This document shows positions 56,414 through 64,000 of a stretch of 64,000 bases of DNA, one piece after another. Source of the DNA: Myxococcus terminator_A (GTDB lineage: Bacteria > Myxococcota > Myxococcia > Myxococcales > Myxococcaceae). The first letter of the stretch is position 1. Every line of letters begins with the position of its first letter. The notes below the pieces were generated by a model. The model searched no databases. It was not told the DNA's origin and saw only the letters and a list, made by a program, of their open reading frames with translations. The translations under genes and the position numbers were made by a program. The stretch lies in assembly GCA_049194865.1 (NCBI GenBank), contig JBLZWL010000136.1:1-64000 (forward strand). The letters run 5' to 3'.

Positions 56414-57811
56414 GTGAGCATGCCCATCGCTCAGGCCCTCTCTCACTTCGAGTCCCAGAAGAACGCCTACCTCGAGGACCTCATGGCCCTCGTGCGCATA
56501 CCCAGCGTCTCGTTTCCCGGGTTCGACCCTGCCCGAGTGCGTCAGAGCGCGGAGGCGACTTCTCGACTCTTGAAAGACCGTGGGTTTGAAAACATCCAGC
56601 TACTCGAAATCGACGACGCGCATCCGTACGTCTACGGCGAGGTCCTGAGGGCGCCAGGCGCACCGACGTTGCTGTTGTACGCCCATCACGATGTGCAGCC
56701 CGCGGGCGACGAAGGGCTGTGGAAGAGCCCGCCGTTCGAGCCTCGGATGCGCGACGGCCGGCTGTACGGACGAGGCACCGCGGACGACAAGGCGGGCATC
56801 GTGGTCCACACGTCGGCGGTGGACGCGTGGCTGAAGGGCACGGGCCGGCTGCCGCTCAACGTGAAGGTCATCATCGAGGGCGAGGAGGAGATTGGCAGCG
56901 GGCATCTGTCCGCGTTCCTGCAGAAGCACTCGGCGCTGTTGAAGGCGGACGCCATCGTCCTGACGGACACGGCGAACTTCGACACGGGGCTGCCGTCCAT
57001 CACCACGGCGCTGCGAGGGCTCGTCACGGTGGACGTGGAGGTGAAGGCGCTGAAGCAGGCGGTGCACTCCGGCATGTGGGGTGGGCCGGTGCCGGACCCG
57101 GTGATGGGGCTGTGCCGGATGCTGGCCACGCTGACGAACGCGGACGGCTCCATCGCGATTGAAGGGTTGCAGGAGCAGGTGAGGCCGCTCACGTCGGGCG
57201 AGCGCGAGAGCATCCAGTCGCTGCCGGGGAACGAGGCGTACTTCCGCGAGCAGGTGGGGCTGTTGCCGGGCGTCCAGGTGCTGGGCGGGCGTCACCCGTG
57301 GGAGATGAACTGGCGACAGCCGAGCATCGCCATCAACGCCATCCAGGCGAGCACGCGCAAGGACGCGCGCAACATCATCTGCGACGCGGCGTGGGCGCGC
57401 GTGGGCATCCGCATCGTCCCGGACCTGGAGGCACGGGACGTGGAGCGGCGGTTGAAGGAGCACCTGAGCAAGGTGTGCCCGTGGGGGCTGGAGGTGGGCT
57501 TCCACACGGAGGGGGCGTCGGGCTGGTGGTACACGGACCCGTCGCACCCGGCGTTCCAGGCGGCCTTCCGCGCGCTGGAGAAGGGTTATGGGACGAAGGC
57601 GGTGGCCATCGGCTGCGGCGCGTCCATTCCCTTCGTGGAGCCCTTCGCGAAGGAGCTGGGCGGCGTGCCCGCGCTGCTCATCGGCGTGGAGGACCCGTAT
57701 ACCTATGCCCACTCGGAGAACGAGAGCCTGCATGTGGGGGATTGGGAGAAGTCCATCCGCAGCGCCATCCATCTCTACGAGGAGCTGGCGAGCGCGCTCA
57801 CGGCGCGCTGA
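56414..57811 (+). CDS. M20-family metallo-dipeptidase/deacylase
   Basis: A 465-residue cytoplasmic zinc peptidase of the M20 family (dipeptidase subgroup). First metal His in LLLYAHHDVQPAGDEGLW, bridging Asp in GRGTADDKAG, general base and ligand glutamates in IIEGEEEIGSGHL, Asp in IVLTDTAN. Then the dimerisation domain (AVHSGMWGGPVPDPVMGL) and the C-terminal His in TYAHSENE. It hydrolyses dipeptides or related amides. GTG 56414 or ATG 56420 (six bases later) could start it. It diverges from the receiver gene across 76 bases. Confidence 0.93.
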   Translation: MSMPIAQALSHFESQKNAYLEDLMALVRIPSVSFPGFDPARVRQSAEATSRLLKDRGFENIQLLEIDDAHPYVYGEVLRAPGAPTLLLYAHHDVQPAGDEGLWKSPPFEPRMRDGRLYGRGTADDKAGIVVHTSAVDAWLKGTGRLPLNVKVIIEGEEEIGSGHLSAFLQKHSALLKADAIVLTDTANFDTGLPSITTALRGLVTVDVEVKALKQAVHSGMWGGPVPDPVMGLCRMLATLTNADGSIAIEGLQEQVRPLTSGERESIQSLPGNEAYFREQVGLLPGVQVLGGRHPWEMNWRQPSIAINAIQASTRKDARNIICDAAWARVGIRIVPDLEARDVERRLKEHLSKVCPWGLEVGFHTEGASGWWYTDPSHPAFQAAFRALEKGYGTKAVAIGCGASIPFVEPFAKELGGVPALLIGVEDPYTYAHSENESLHVGDWEKSIRSAIHLYEELASALTAR

Positions 57812-57820
57812 GGCGCGAGT

Positions 57821-57847
57821 CACCGGCTTCGCTCCGGTGGGTTTTTT
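57821..57847 (+). terminator. Intrinsic terminator after the M20 gene
   Basis: CACCGG (57821-57826) pairs with CCGGTG (57834-57839) with a seven-base loop, followed directly by GGTTTTTT. This is the most canonical rho-independent terminator in the window, ten bases after the M20 stop. Confidence 0.85.
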
Positions 57848-57907
57848 GGGACGTTGGAGCCGTGCTTACCTCATGAGGGCGACGAGCTTTGAGAGGGGAG
57901 GCGCGCG

Positions 57908-58741
57908 ATGTTCAAGGGAGTGGACACGGGAGTGGTGGCCGGGAGCCTGGTCACCCTCGCGTTCGTGGTGCTGATGCCGATGGCCGTGGTGCTGTGGGCT
58001 CGGCGTCGACTGGGAGTGGCCTGGACGGTGGTGGGGTGGGGGGCGCTGGCGTTCGCGGTGTCCCAGCTCCTCACCCGGTTGCCCTTGACGCAGGCGCTTC
58101 AGTACGCGCTGCGTGACGAGCTCAAGAGCTCTGAGTTTCTTCGCAACGTCATGATGGTGGTGCTGTGTCTCACCGCGGGGCTCTTCGAGGAGACGGCGCG
58201 ACTGTGGGTCTTCGCGCGTCCGTTGCAGGCCTACCGGCGCTGGCGTGACGCGGTGGGATTTGGCGTGGGCCATGGAGGGTTGGAGTCCGTGCTGCTCGTG
58301 GGAGGCCTGGTGGTGCTGGGGCTCCTCAACATGGTGGCGTTGGCGAACCTGGACCCGTCGACGCTGCCGCTCCCGCCGGAGCAGGTGGCGGAGGTGGTGA
58401 AGATGAAGGCGACCTTCGCGGCGATGCGCTGGTGGGAGCCGCTGCTGGGCGCGTACGAGCGGGTGGGCGCCATGGTGCTGCAAGTCGCCTTGTCGGTGCT
58501 GGTGTTGCAGCGCTACGTGCGCGGGAGCATCCGGTGGTACTGGCTGGCCGTGGGGTTCCATGGCCTCGCCAACCTCGTGGCGGTGGCGGTGGGGCAGGTG
58601 TGGGGGCCCCTGGCGGCGGAGGGTGTGGTGACGGTGACCGCGCTCGTGGGGCTCGCCATCATCGTCCACTTCCGGAGGGACGAGGTGGCGCGGGAGGGAG
58701 GTGTGGCCTCGCCTCAGGCTGTTGCCGTCGCCAGTCCCTGA
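57908..58741 (+). CDS. YhfC-family intramembrane protease
   Basis: A 277-residue membrane protein with about seven or eight hydrophobic segments. Conserved motifs of the YhfC (glutamic-type intramembrane protease) group are visible: GLFEETARLWVF (E94/E95), VGFGVGHGGLESVLL (His 122, Glu 126) and AVGFHGLANLVA. This arrangement resembles the ABI/CAAX protease core. Substrate unknown. The N-terminal residues MFKGVDTGVVAGSLV are preceded by GGAGGCG. It is convergent with the Cys-rich lipoprotein gene, 15 bases away. Confidence 0.82.
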   Translation: MFKGVDTGVVAGSLVTLAFVVLMPMAVVLWARRRLGVAWTVVGWGALAFAVSQLLTRLPLTQALQYALRDELKSSEFLRNVMMVVLCLTAGLFEETARLWVFARPLQAYRRWRDAVGFGVGHGGLESVLLVGGLVVLGLLNMVALANLDPSTLPLPPEQVAEVVKMKATFAAMRWWEPLLGAYERVGAMVLQVALSVLVLQRYVRGSIRWYWLAVGFHGLANLVAVAVGQVWGPLAAEGVVTVTALVGLAIIVHFRRDEVAREGGVASPQAVAVASP

Positions 58742-58756
58742 GGCGAGGGCGCTGGG

Positions 58757-58942
58757 TCAGCTACAGTCCGGGTCGATATAGGGACAAATCAGCCCTGAAC
58801 AGCACCCATCGTTATCGCACTCGCACGAAGAGGGAGCAGCAGCGACAGTTGCCTCCTCCTTGCACTCTTCCTGTGTGGAAGTTGAGGCGCAAGCGGTCAA
58901 TAGGCCCGTGGCCATGGCAAGCAGGATGGTTGCCATTCTCAT
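58757..58942 (-). CDS. Small cysteine-rich lipoprotein
   Basis: A 61-residue protein: signal peptide with lipobox LLTAC, then a 40-residue mature part ending SSCECDNDGCCSGLICPYIDPDCS, with seven cysteines in about 24 residues. The spacing suggests disulphides or metal binding. ATG 58942 has AAGGA seven bases upstream. The DNA just upstream is distinctly less GC-rich than the rest of the window. No family was recognised. Confidence 0.65.
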   Translation of the reverse strand: MRMATILLAMATGLLTACASTSTQEECKEEATVAAAPSSCECDNDGCCSGLICPYIDPDCS

Positions 58943-59087
58943 GATGTTTTCCTTTGGGTGTTTGTTTGGTTTCCGCGTGTCGATGGTAGTGAGTTGGAAA
59001 GTTGGTTGTCAAACCTGATGAGGATTTCTGACAGCCCTGTGGCCATTGCGACTGCGTCGTAATTCCGAGCCGTGGACTGGGGTTGGG

Positions 59088-59558
59088 TCAGACTTCGTCG
59101 TCAGGCAGGAGCGTGCGGAGCAGCTCGTCGTCGGGACCGAGTGGGCGCCAGCCAGTAGGAGGTGGTGTTGCACGGAGGGCTCGCCTTGCCTGTCGTACTC
59201 GCTCCTCATGCGTCTCGGGCGTGTAGCTGCTCCAGCGCGCCAGGGCGTGGGCGACATCGAAACGATGGGTCTCATCCTGTGCGGCCGGCCACCCATCAGG
59301 AAGGTGCTGGGACAATTCACGCACGAACTGCCCGCGCACCAGCCTGGTGACCTTCTTGCTTCGCTCCGCTTCGGCGACCAGCCCAGTGAAGACCTGCACA
59401 CCCGCGAGGTCGTCCTTTCCCAGTTCCTCGGCCAACTCGACCAACGATGCGGTAGGGCGTGCCTCGGCAAATGCGGTGAGGGAGTCGTAACCGCGCGCGC
59501 GGACCCGCTCGTAGAGACGCGCCTTCCAGTTACCTTGCCAGGAACGCCCGTCGGTCAT
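59088..59558 (-). CDS. Candidate immunity protein for the SitA-like toxin
   Basis: A 156-residue soluble protein, rich in Arg/Glu/Leu, with no signal peptide or cysteines (segments: GNWKARLYERVRARGYDSLTAF, ASLVELAEELGKDDLAGVQV, RRALRATPPPTGWRPLG). Its start overlaps the stop of the upstream lipoprotein toxin gene (ATGA, 59555-59558). In the SitA/SitI systems of Myxococcus xanthus, the gene directly downstream of the toxin encodes its immunity protein; that position is the main basis for the call. It is not the double-CXXCG type of SitI. Function is inferred. Confidence 0.6.
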   Translation of the reverse strand: MTDGRSWQGNWKARLYERVRARGYDSLTAFAEARPTASLVELAEELGKDDLAGVQVFTGLVAEAERSKKVTRLVRGQFVRELSQHLPDGWPAAQDETHRFDVAHALARWSSYTPETHEERVRQARRALRATPPPTGWRPLGPDDELLRTLLPDDEV

Positions 59559-61075
59559 CGCCTGCTACCTCGAGTGAAGTTCATCGGAATGTCGTAATCC
59601 TTCATGTTCTGCGAGACGACTTTCAAGACCTCGTCCCGAGTCAACTTCTGGCCAGCTTCGGTCTCGGCATCACGTAGCACTCGCATAATCATCTGATTCC
59701 ATTCCTTGGGCCACGTGCGACCGAGCTTCCAGTTGCCGCCTCCGTGAATGGCCTCGTGGTGTGATTTCTCCATCCGGACACAGAACTGGTCGATGTCCAT
59801 GGCGCCCTTGAAGCCGCGCTGCTCGAACCATTCACGGTGCTCTTGCGGCATGACGTGGTGCTTTGGCGCCTCGGACATGCCCGCCCCGGCTCTTCCCGTC
59901 TCGTGCATGCCGCGCACCTCGGGACTGTCGCCCAAGGCTTCACGCACGCCCTTGGGCAAGTCCCGGTGCGATTGAGCCATCAGCACCTGTCCGGCGTGGA
60001 CACGGACAGCCGCGCTGGCGACCGGCATGGAGATGACTCCCGCCTGGACGAGCCGTCGCATCATCTCCACCCACTCCGCGGAGACGACCAGGTGCGAGCC
60101 CGCCATCACTCCACCCGGACTCACCGCGAGTCGCGCGCCCATCAGGACAGGCCCCGAGGGAGGCAGCCGGGGAAGTGACACGCGCAGCGCCGAAACCATG
60201 GCCACCATTTCGAGGAACTGTGCCACCGCGACGACTTGCCCTACACGCTCGGTTGCCAAGCGCGCACCCTCGCGAATGGTGCTGAACTCCTGGGTCAGCT
60301 GGCCCATCAACTCGGGCATCGCAGCGGCCGTGGCCTCCACCCGCCCTGGCTCCAGCGAGGAGAGCGCCGTCAACGAGGGCTCCAGCCGCTTCTGAACGCG
60401 CTCCATGTCCGTGAGCAACTGCTCCACGCTGTAGGACGGGCACTGTTGGAGCAGGGCATCGGCGAGCTGGAGGAAGTCGAACCAGGACGCCAACAACATG
60501 GCGCCAGCCATGGTTGCCTGGAGGCGAGGCCCTGTCATCTTGAGGAGGGCCACCGCCATGTCCGGGTCGTCCACAGAATCGGAGGCCTCAACGAGCGTGG
60601 CCGTGCCTCGGAGTGCGCCACGGAGCCAGGGAAGCTGATTCGAGCCGTAGTCGAAGTAGCCGGAGAAGATGTCGGCGTTTCCACCAAGGCCCCGCGTGTG
60701 CGCGGCGAGCTTGGGGAGGTCACTGGCGAGCACCTCCGTGGAGCTCTTCACCTCGTCAGCCGCCTCGATGACGGCTTGACGAGTCTCCGCGGCTCTCTGC
60801 TGGCTTTCCGCGATGACCTCCGCCTCATTCTCGCGAAGGTGCTGGCGTCGTTCCCGTGCGCTGGAATGGCGCGGACTGGAGTCATCCGCCAAGCCGTCCC
60901 GCGAAGACTCCAACAGCGCGGCGTCCCGTTGCGAATGCCGCAGGGACCTCCCCGCACCGGAGGCGGGCGACTGGGTGGCACAGCCCGTCACCAGCATCAC
61001 CAGACTCAACAGCACGACGTTCGTACGCAGGGCCCACCCCCAGCTCCGCCCATAGGCGACTGGCGGAGTCCTCAT
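59555..61075 (-). CDS. SitA-like polymorphic lipoprotein toxin
   Basis: A 506-residue lipoprotein. The signal peptide ends in lipobox LVTGC (cysteine about residue 32). A long helical middle region follows (about 80-380). The C-terminal ~100 residues form a separate His-rich module beginning KHHVMPQEHREWFEQRGF (H406, H407), continuing to KSHHEAIHGGGNW (H439, H440, H444). This resembles the TIGR02269/DUF2380 lipoprotein family of Myxococcus, which includes SitA-type toxins delivered between kin cells by outer-membrane exchange. The HH...H pattern suggests a nuclease-like metal site; this is inference. The partner gene downstream overlaps by four bases. Confidence 0.75.
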   Translation of the reverse strand: MRTPPVAYGRSWGWALRTNVVLLSLVMLVTGCATQSPASGAGRSLRHSQRDAALLESSRDGLADDSSPRHSSARERRQHLRENEAEVIAESQQRAAETRQAVIEAADEVKSSTEVLASDLPKLAAHTRGLGGNADIFSGYFDYGSNQLPWLRGALRGTATLVEASDSVDDPDMAVALLKMTGPRLQATMAGAMLLASWFDFLQLADALLQQCPSYSVEQLLTDMERVQKRLEPSLTALSSLEPGRVEATAAAMPELMGQLTQEFSTIREGARLATERVGQVVAVAQFLEMVAMVSALRVSLPRLPPSGPVLMGARLAVSPGGVMAGSHLVVSAEWVEMMRRLVQAGVISMPVASAAVRVHAGQVLMAQSHRDLPKGVREALGDSPEVRGMHETGRAGAGMSEAPKHHVMPQEHREWFEQRGFKGAMDIDQFCVRMEKSHHEAIHGGGNWKLGRTWPKEWNQMIMRVLRDAETEAGQKLTRDEVLKVVSQNMKDYDIPMNFTRGSRR

Positions 61076-61156
61076 TCCACAGCAGGAGCGGGCGGTTTCA
61101 AACGCGAAAGGCGTCCACGAGGAGATGCCTGTGGGCCGTGGACCCCTATCCCGTGG

Positions 61157-61600
61157 CTACTTCTTGATGCCCAGCTGCGCGAGCGCGGCCTTCACCCAGT
61201 CCTTGATGGACATGGTGTCGAACGGAATCGCTTCTCGGCCCGGGTACTTCTTCTCGAAGTACGTCACCGCCGCCACGCCCATGGCGAACGCGGTGCCTCC
61301 GCTGGCGGCCCCCTTGAGCAGCCAGCCCGCCACGGGAATCCAGCCCACCGTCTCTCCGACGATGCTGCTGGCCGCCTTGCGCGCGACGATGCCCGCGCCC
61401 AGCGTGGGCACCAGTCCGAGCGACTCTCCCAGGCTGAGCTTCTCTCCGTAGATGCCAGCCACGTGGTAGATCATGTACGCCTCGATGGCGGACGTGAGCG
61501 CCGTGTGCGCACCCGGCACCGGGATGGGAATCGCGGCGGCACCAGCGGCGCGCAGGGCGCTCTCCTCGACCCAGCTTCGCGCGGTCTTCTCTGCGGACAT
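61157..61600 (-). CDS. DUF697-like membrane protein
   Basis: A 147-residue protein with two or three Gly/Ala-rich hydrophobic segments: AAGAAAIPIPVPGAHTALTSAIEAYMIYHVAGIYG, LGLVPTLGAGIVARKAASSIVG and WIPVAGWLLKGAASGGTAFAMGVAAVTYFE. These are the features of DUF697 (YcjF/HrtC-like) domains, often linked to GTPases or tellurite-resistance proteins. No GTPase is adjacent. It lies 81 bases upstream of the SitA-like gene on the same strand; whether the two are co-transcribed is unclear. The start ATG 61600 precedes a soluble helix. Confidence 0.75.
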   Translation of the reverse strand: MSAEKTARSWVEESALRAAGAAAIPIPVPGAHTALTSAIEAYMIYHVAGIYGEKLSLGESLGLVPTLGAGIVARKAASSIVGETVGWIPVAGWLLKGAASGGTAFAMGVAAVTYFEKKYPGREAIPFDTMSIKDWVKAALAQLGIKK

Positions 61601-61719
61601 GGACGTACTCCCGGGCAGTCGTTCGCACCCACCTTAAGGACTCTGGCCGTGCTCCGAAAGAGGGAGCGACACGCGCGGGCGGCAATCAAAGCGCCGTGGA
61701 GCGTAGGAAGGACATCCCC

Positions 61720-62592
61720 ATGAAAACCCTCTTCATCGACAGTGAGCGGCGTCTGCGCAACGGCTGGAGGGCCCTGGGCTTCATCGCGTTGTGCGTGGGC
61801 CTCGTGGCGCCGTTCCTCGTCCTCCAGCGCCAGTTGCCCCTGGGGTGGCGACAAGTCCTTCCGGAGCCGCTCTGCGCCTTTTTCGGAGTCCTCATCTCGA
61901 GCTGGCTGTGCCTTCGTTTCGAGGGCGAGCGCTTGTCCTCGCTCGGAGTTTCCTCGGCACGGCGCTCGGGCCGTGACTTGGGGCTCGGGCTCGCGGGTGG
62001 CGTGGTGCTGGTGACAGTCGTGGCCGCCATCGTCTTCGCACTGGATGGATTTCATCTGGAGCGAGCGACGCACAACGGCGCGGGGGGGCTCCTCAAGGCC
62101 GCCTGGTTCATGCTCGGGGTGGCCTTGTTCGAGGAGACGCTGTTCCGCGGCTATGCCTTCCAGCGCGCCCTCCGGGGCCTGGGGCCCAACTGGACGCAGC
62201 TCGTGTTCGCGGTCGTCTTCTGTCTGGCCCACTCCTTCCCCGACATGGCTGGAGGGGCGCTCGCGGTGGCGATGACCAACATCTTGCTGGCGGGATGGTT
62301 GTTGGGGCTCTGCTACCTGCGCACGGGAGGACTCGCGCTTCCCGTGGGCGTGCACCTGGGCTGGAACGGGATGCTGGCCCTGCTGGGCTTCGGCGTGAGC
62401 GGCGAAGAATCGAAGGGCGCGTGGACCCCTGTCTTCCACGACCGGCCCGAGTGGCTCACCGGAGGCAGCTATGGGCTGGAGGCCTCCATCGTCAGCATCG
62501 TCGTGCTGAGCCTGTTCACCCTGGCCCTGGTGCGCTGGAAGGGCTCGCGTCAGGGCGAGGTGCCTGCCGCGCTGCTGGGCCAGGGGGCCTGA
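61720..62592 (+). CDS. CPBP-family intramembrane glutamic protease (ABI/CAAX-like)
   Basis: A 290-residue membrane protein with about eight hydrophobic segments. Conserved protease motifs: FEETLFRGYAFQRAL (two glutamates and an arginine), VFCLAHSFPD (His), and LPVGVHLGWNG (His and Asn). ATG 61720 has AGGAAGG eight bases upstream; the longer frame from 61696 is less likely. Substrate unknown. It converges on the proline iminopeptidase gene with a 16-base gap. Confidence 0.9.
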   Translation: MKTLFIDSERRLRNGWRALGFIALCVGLVAPFLVLQRQLPLGWRQVLPEPLCAFFGVLISSWLCLRFEGERLSSLGVSSARRSGRDLGLGLAGGVVLVTVVAAIVFALDGFHLERATHNGAGGLLKAAWFMLGVALFEETLFRGYAFQRALRGLGPNWTQLVFAVVFCLAHSFPDMAGGALAVAMTNILLAGWLLGLCYLRTGGLALPVGVHLGWNGMLALLGFGVSGEESKGAWTPVFHDRPEWLTGGSYGLEASIVSIVVLSLFTLALVRWKGSRQGEVPAALLGQGA

Positions 62593-62608
62593 GGGCCTGG
62601 GCCCCGGC

Positions 62609-63577
62609 TCAACGCGGACGGAACCGGTCCGTGGCCTCCACCAGCGCGGACGTCGTGCCCGGCTCGTTCGCCGAGTGTCCCGCATCCGGAACGATGACCA
62701 GCTCCGCCTCCGGCCACACCTGATGCAGCGCCCACGCGCTCTCCGGCGGGCACACCACGTCGTAGCGACCCTGGACGATGACCGCGGGGAGGTGACGGAT
62801 GCGCGGCACGTCATCGAGCAGCTGCGTGTCCGAGCGCAGGAACCCACGGTTGATGAAGTAGTGACACTCGATGCGCGCGAAGGCGAGGGCGAAGTCGTCC
62901 GCGCCGTTGCGCGCCACCAACTCCGGATTGGGGTGCAGGTAGCTGGTCCGCGCTTCCCATACGCTCCAGGCCCGCGCGGCCTCGTGTCGCGTGGCAGCGT
63001 CCGCGCTCGTGAGGCGCCGGTGATACGCGCTCAGCAAGTCACGCTGTTCCTCCTGGGGAATGGGCGCCAGGTAGTGCTCCCACGCGTCGGGGAACAGGGC
63101 GCTCGCGCCGCGCTGGTAGAACCAGTCCAGCTCCTGCTTGCGCAGGAGGAAGATGCCGCGCAGCACCAACTCCGTGACGCGCTCCGGATGCGCCTGCGCG
63201 TAGGCCAGCGACAGCGTGCTGCCCCAGGAGCCGCCGAAGAGCTGCCAGCGCTCGATGCCCAGGTGCTCGCGCAGACGCTCCATGTCCGCCACCAGGTCCC
63301 AGGTGGTGTTCTCCTCCAGGCTCGCGTGCGGCGTGCTCCGGCCACAGCCTCGCTGGTCGAAGAGGACGATGCGATAGGCCGCCGGGTCGAAGAACCGCCG
63401 CTGCTTCGCGTCCGTGCCTCCTCCCGGGCCACCATGGACGAAGACCACGGGCTTGCCCTTCGGGTTGCCACACTCCTCGAAGTACAGCTCGTGGAGCATG
63501 GAGACCCTCAAGCGGCCGATGCGGTAGGGCTCCAGTGGGGGATACAGCGTCCGCGACGGCGAGGACGGAACGGACAT
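62609..63577 (-). CDS. pip: Proline iminopeptidase (S33)
   Basis: Removes N-terminal proline from peptides in the cytoplasm. The 322-residue alpha/beta hydrolase has the oxyanion motif VFVHGGPGGG, VLFDQRGCGRSTPHASLEENTTWDLVADMERLREHLGI (typical of Pip), nucleophile Ser in LFGGSWGSTLSLAYA, Asp in GRYDVVCPP and His in PDAGHSANEP. Length is usual for the family. It probably works with the S9 and M20 peptidases in the window to complete peptide breakdown. Confidence 0.95.
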   Translation of the reverse strand: MSVPSSPSRTLYPPLEPYRIGRLRVSMLHELYFEECGNPKGKPVVFVHGGPGGGTDAKQRRFFDPAAYRIVLFDQRGCGRSTPHASLEENTTWDLVADMERLREHLGIERWQLFGGSWGSTLSLAYAQAHPERVTELVLRGIFLLRKQELDWFYQRGASALFPDAWEHYLAPIPQEEQRDLLSAYHRRLTSADAATRHEAARAWSVWEARTSYLHPNPELVARNGADDFALAFARIECHYFINRGFLRSDTQLLDDVPRIRHLPAVIVQGRYDVVCPPESAWALHQVWPEAELVIVPDAGHSANEPGTTSALVEATDRFRPR

Positions 63578-63829
63578 GCGCCTTCCAGGGCAGCGAGAGA
63601 GCCTCTCACGCTAGCAGACCGGTTCCTCCTCGCTGGCCCGCCCACGCGTCACCGCCCAGGGATGTTCGCGTGGCCTCTTGCCTGGGGAGGAGACTGTCAG
63701 GCAGGGCACATGCCGCACACAACGAAGGCGGCCCGAGCACGATGTGACGACGATGTTGCCCGGGCTCAACGTGGAGGTTGCGGGAGGGGTGGATGCTGCT
63801 TCGCGTCGCCCCACACCCCGGAGCGTTCC

Positions 63830-64000
63830 ATGAACCTCGCTTCCCTGATGAACCCCCCTCGGAAGACCGATGCCGACGTCGCGCCCCGCCGCCTCGCGCT
63901 GGTCCGCATCCAGGCCACCGTCCTGGTTCAAGGCGCGGTGAGCGCGGCGAAGGACAGCGTGAAGTCCTTCCGCCACATGCGCGATGTCCTCACGGGAACC
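63830..64000 (+). CDS. Unknown protein, 5' end only
   Basis: The first 57 codons of a frame that runs off the right edge, starting MNLASLMNPPRKTDADV and continuing RRLALVRIQATVL, AVSAAKDSVKSFRHMRDV. ATG 63830 has GGAG seven bases upstream. Composition is that of a genuine coding frame, but too little is visible to name it. Confidence 0.5.
   Translation, partial: MNLASLMNPPRKTDADVAPRRLALVRIQATVLVQGAVSAAKDSVKSFRHMRDVLTGT

Noticed and set aside
57908..62592. YhfC and CPBP proteases as processing partners of the toxin
   Set aside because: They flank the locus but are on the other strand, convergent with other genes, and such proteases are common; nothing in the sequence ties them to the toxin.
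63535..63747. Possible small gene between pip and the last partial gene
   Set aside because: It overlaps the pip start antisense, lacks a ribosome-binding site and has no coding-like composition; the 63578-63829 gap shows nothing else.

Overview
This 64 kb window is chromosomal DNA of a myxobacterium, most likely a Myxococcus/Corallococcus-type member of the Cystobacterineae. The evidence is the very high GC content with strong third-position G/C bias, frequent GTG starts, a DUF2378/TIGR02265 gene (a family essentially confined to Myxococcales), a SitA-like lipoprotein toxin with a candidate immunity gene, many single-domain response regulators, a PEGA-type Ser/Thr kinase and a chemosensory cluster with a hybrid CheA. 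No rRNA, tRNA, CRISPR array, prophage or insertion sequence was found. The genes are densely packed, and most long open frames opposite real genes are high-GC shadows.

Layout. 1-8.1 kb: partial DAHP synthase, FAD oxidoreductase, an AT-hook protein with a histone-like tail, HtpG, an exported tandem CBM21 protein and an exported M49-like peptidase. 8.2-10.6 kb: crtW-msrP-msrQ, joining a carotenoid ketolase to envelope methionine-sulfoxide repair. 10.7-16.7 kb (minus): a response regulator, then an overlapping operon encoding a PEGA Ser/Thr kinase, a TPR-TonB-dependent receptor and a lipoprotein, preceded by a palindrome-rich intergenic region. 17-26 kb: BtuF-like protein, OsmC, two sulfotransferases, a possible HD-like protein, an Omp85 protein, a UPF0489/peptide-arginase-like protein and an S9 peptidase. 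26-31.7 kb: cold-shock protein, sucA-sucB (2-oxoglutarate dehydrogenase) and an InhA-like enoyl-ACP reductase.

31.8-39.8 kb holds a seven-gene chemosensory operon: receiver, receiver-CheW fusion, CheR, CheW, CheA-receiver, CheB and MCP. It closes with a strong bidirectional terminator shared with clpA. 39.9-52 kb contains clpA-clpS and a FemAB-like gene, a DUF2378 gene, an Nfu scaffold and methyltransferase, an RluA-type pseudouridine synthase, an amino-acid permease, an RlmL-like methyltransferase and an acyltransferase. 52-58.7 kb contains a flavin reductase-like gene, a PAS-GAF histidine kinase, a tiny Met-rich membrane peptide missed by length cut-offs, a receiver plus GYF_2/J-like/PilZ pair, an M20 dipeptidase and a YhfC protease. 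58.7-64 kb holds a Cys-rich lipoprotein, the SitA-like toxin with candidate immunity gene, a DUF697 membrane protein, a CPBP protease, a proline iminopeptidase and the start of an unknown gene.

The most noteworthy loci are the SitA-like toxin/immunity pair, the kinase-receptor-lipoprotein operon with its palindromic promoter region, the GYF_2/J/PilZ fusion, the Met-rich micropeptide and the crtW-msrPQ operon. All functional names come from reading motifs by eye; no database search was run.
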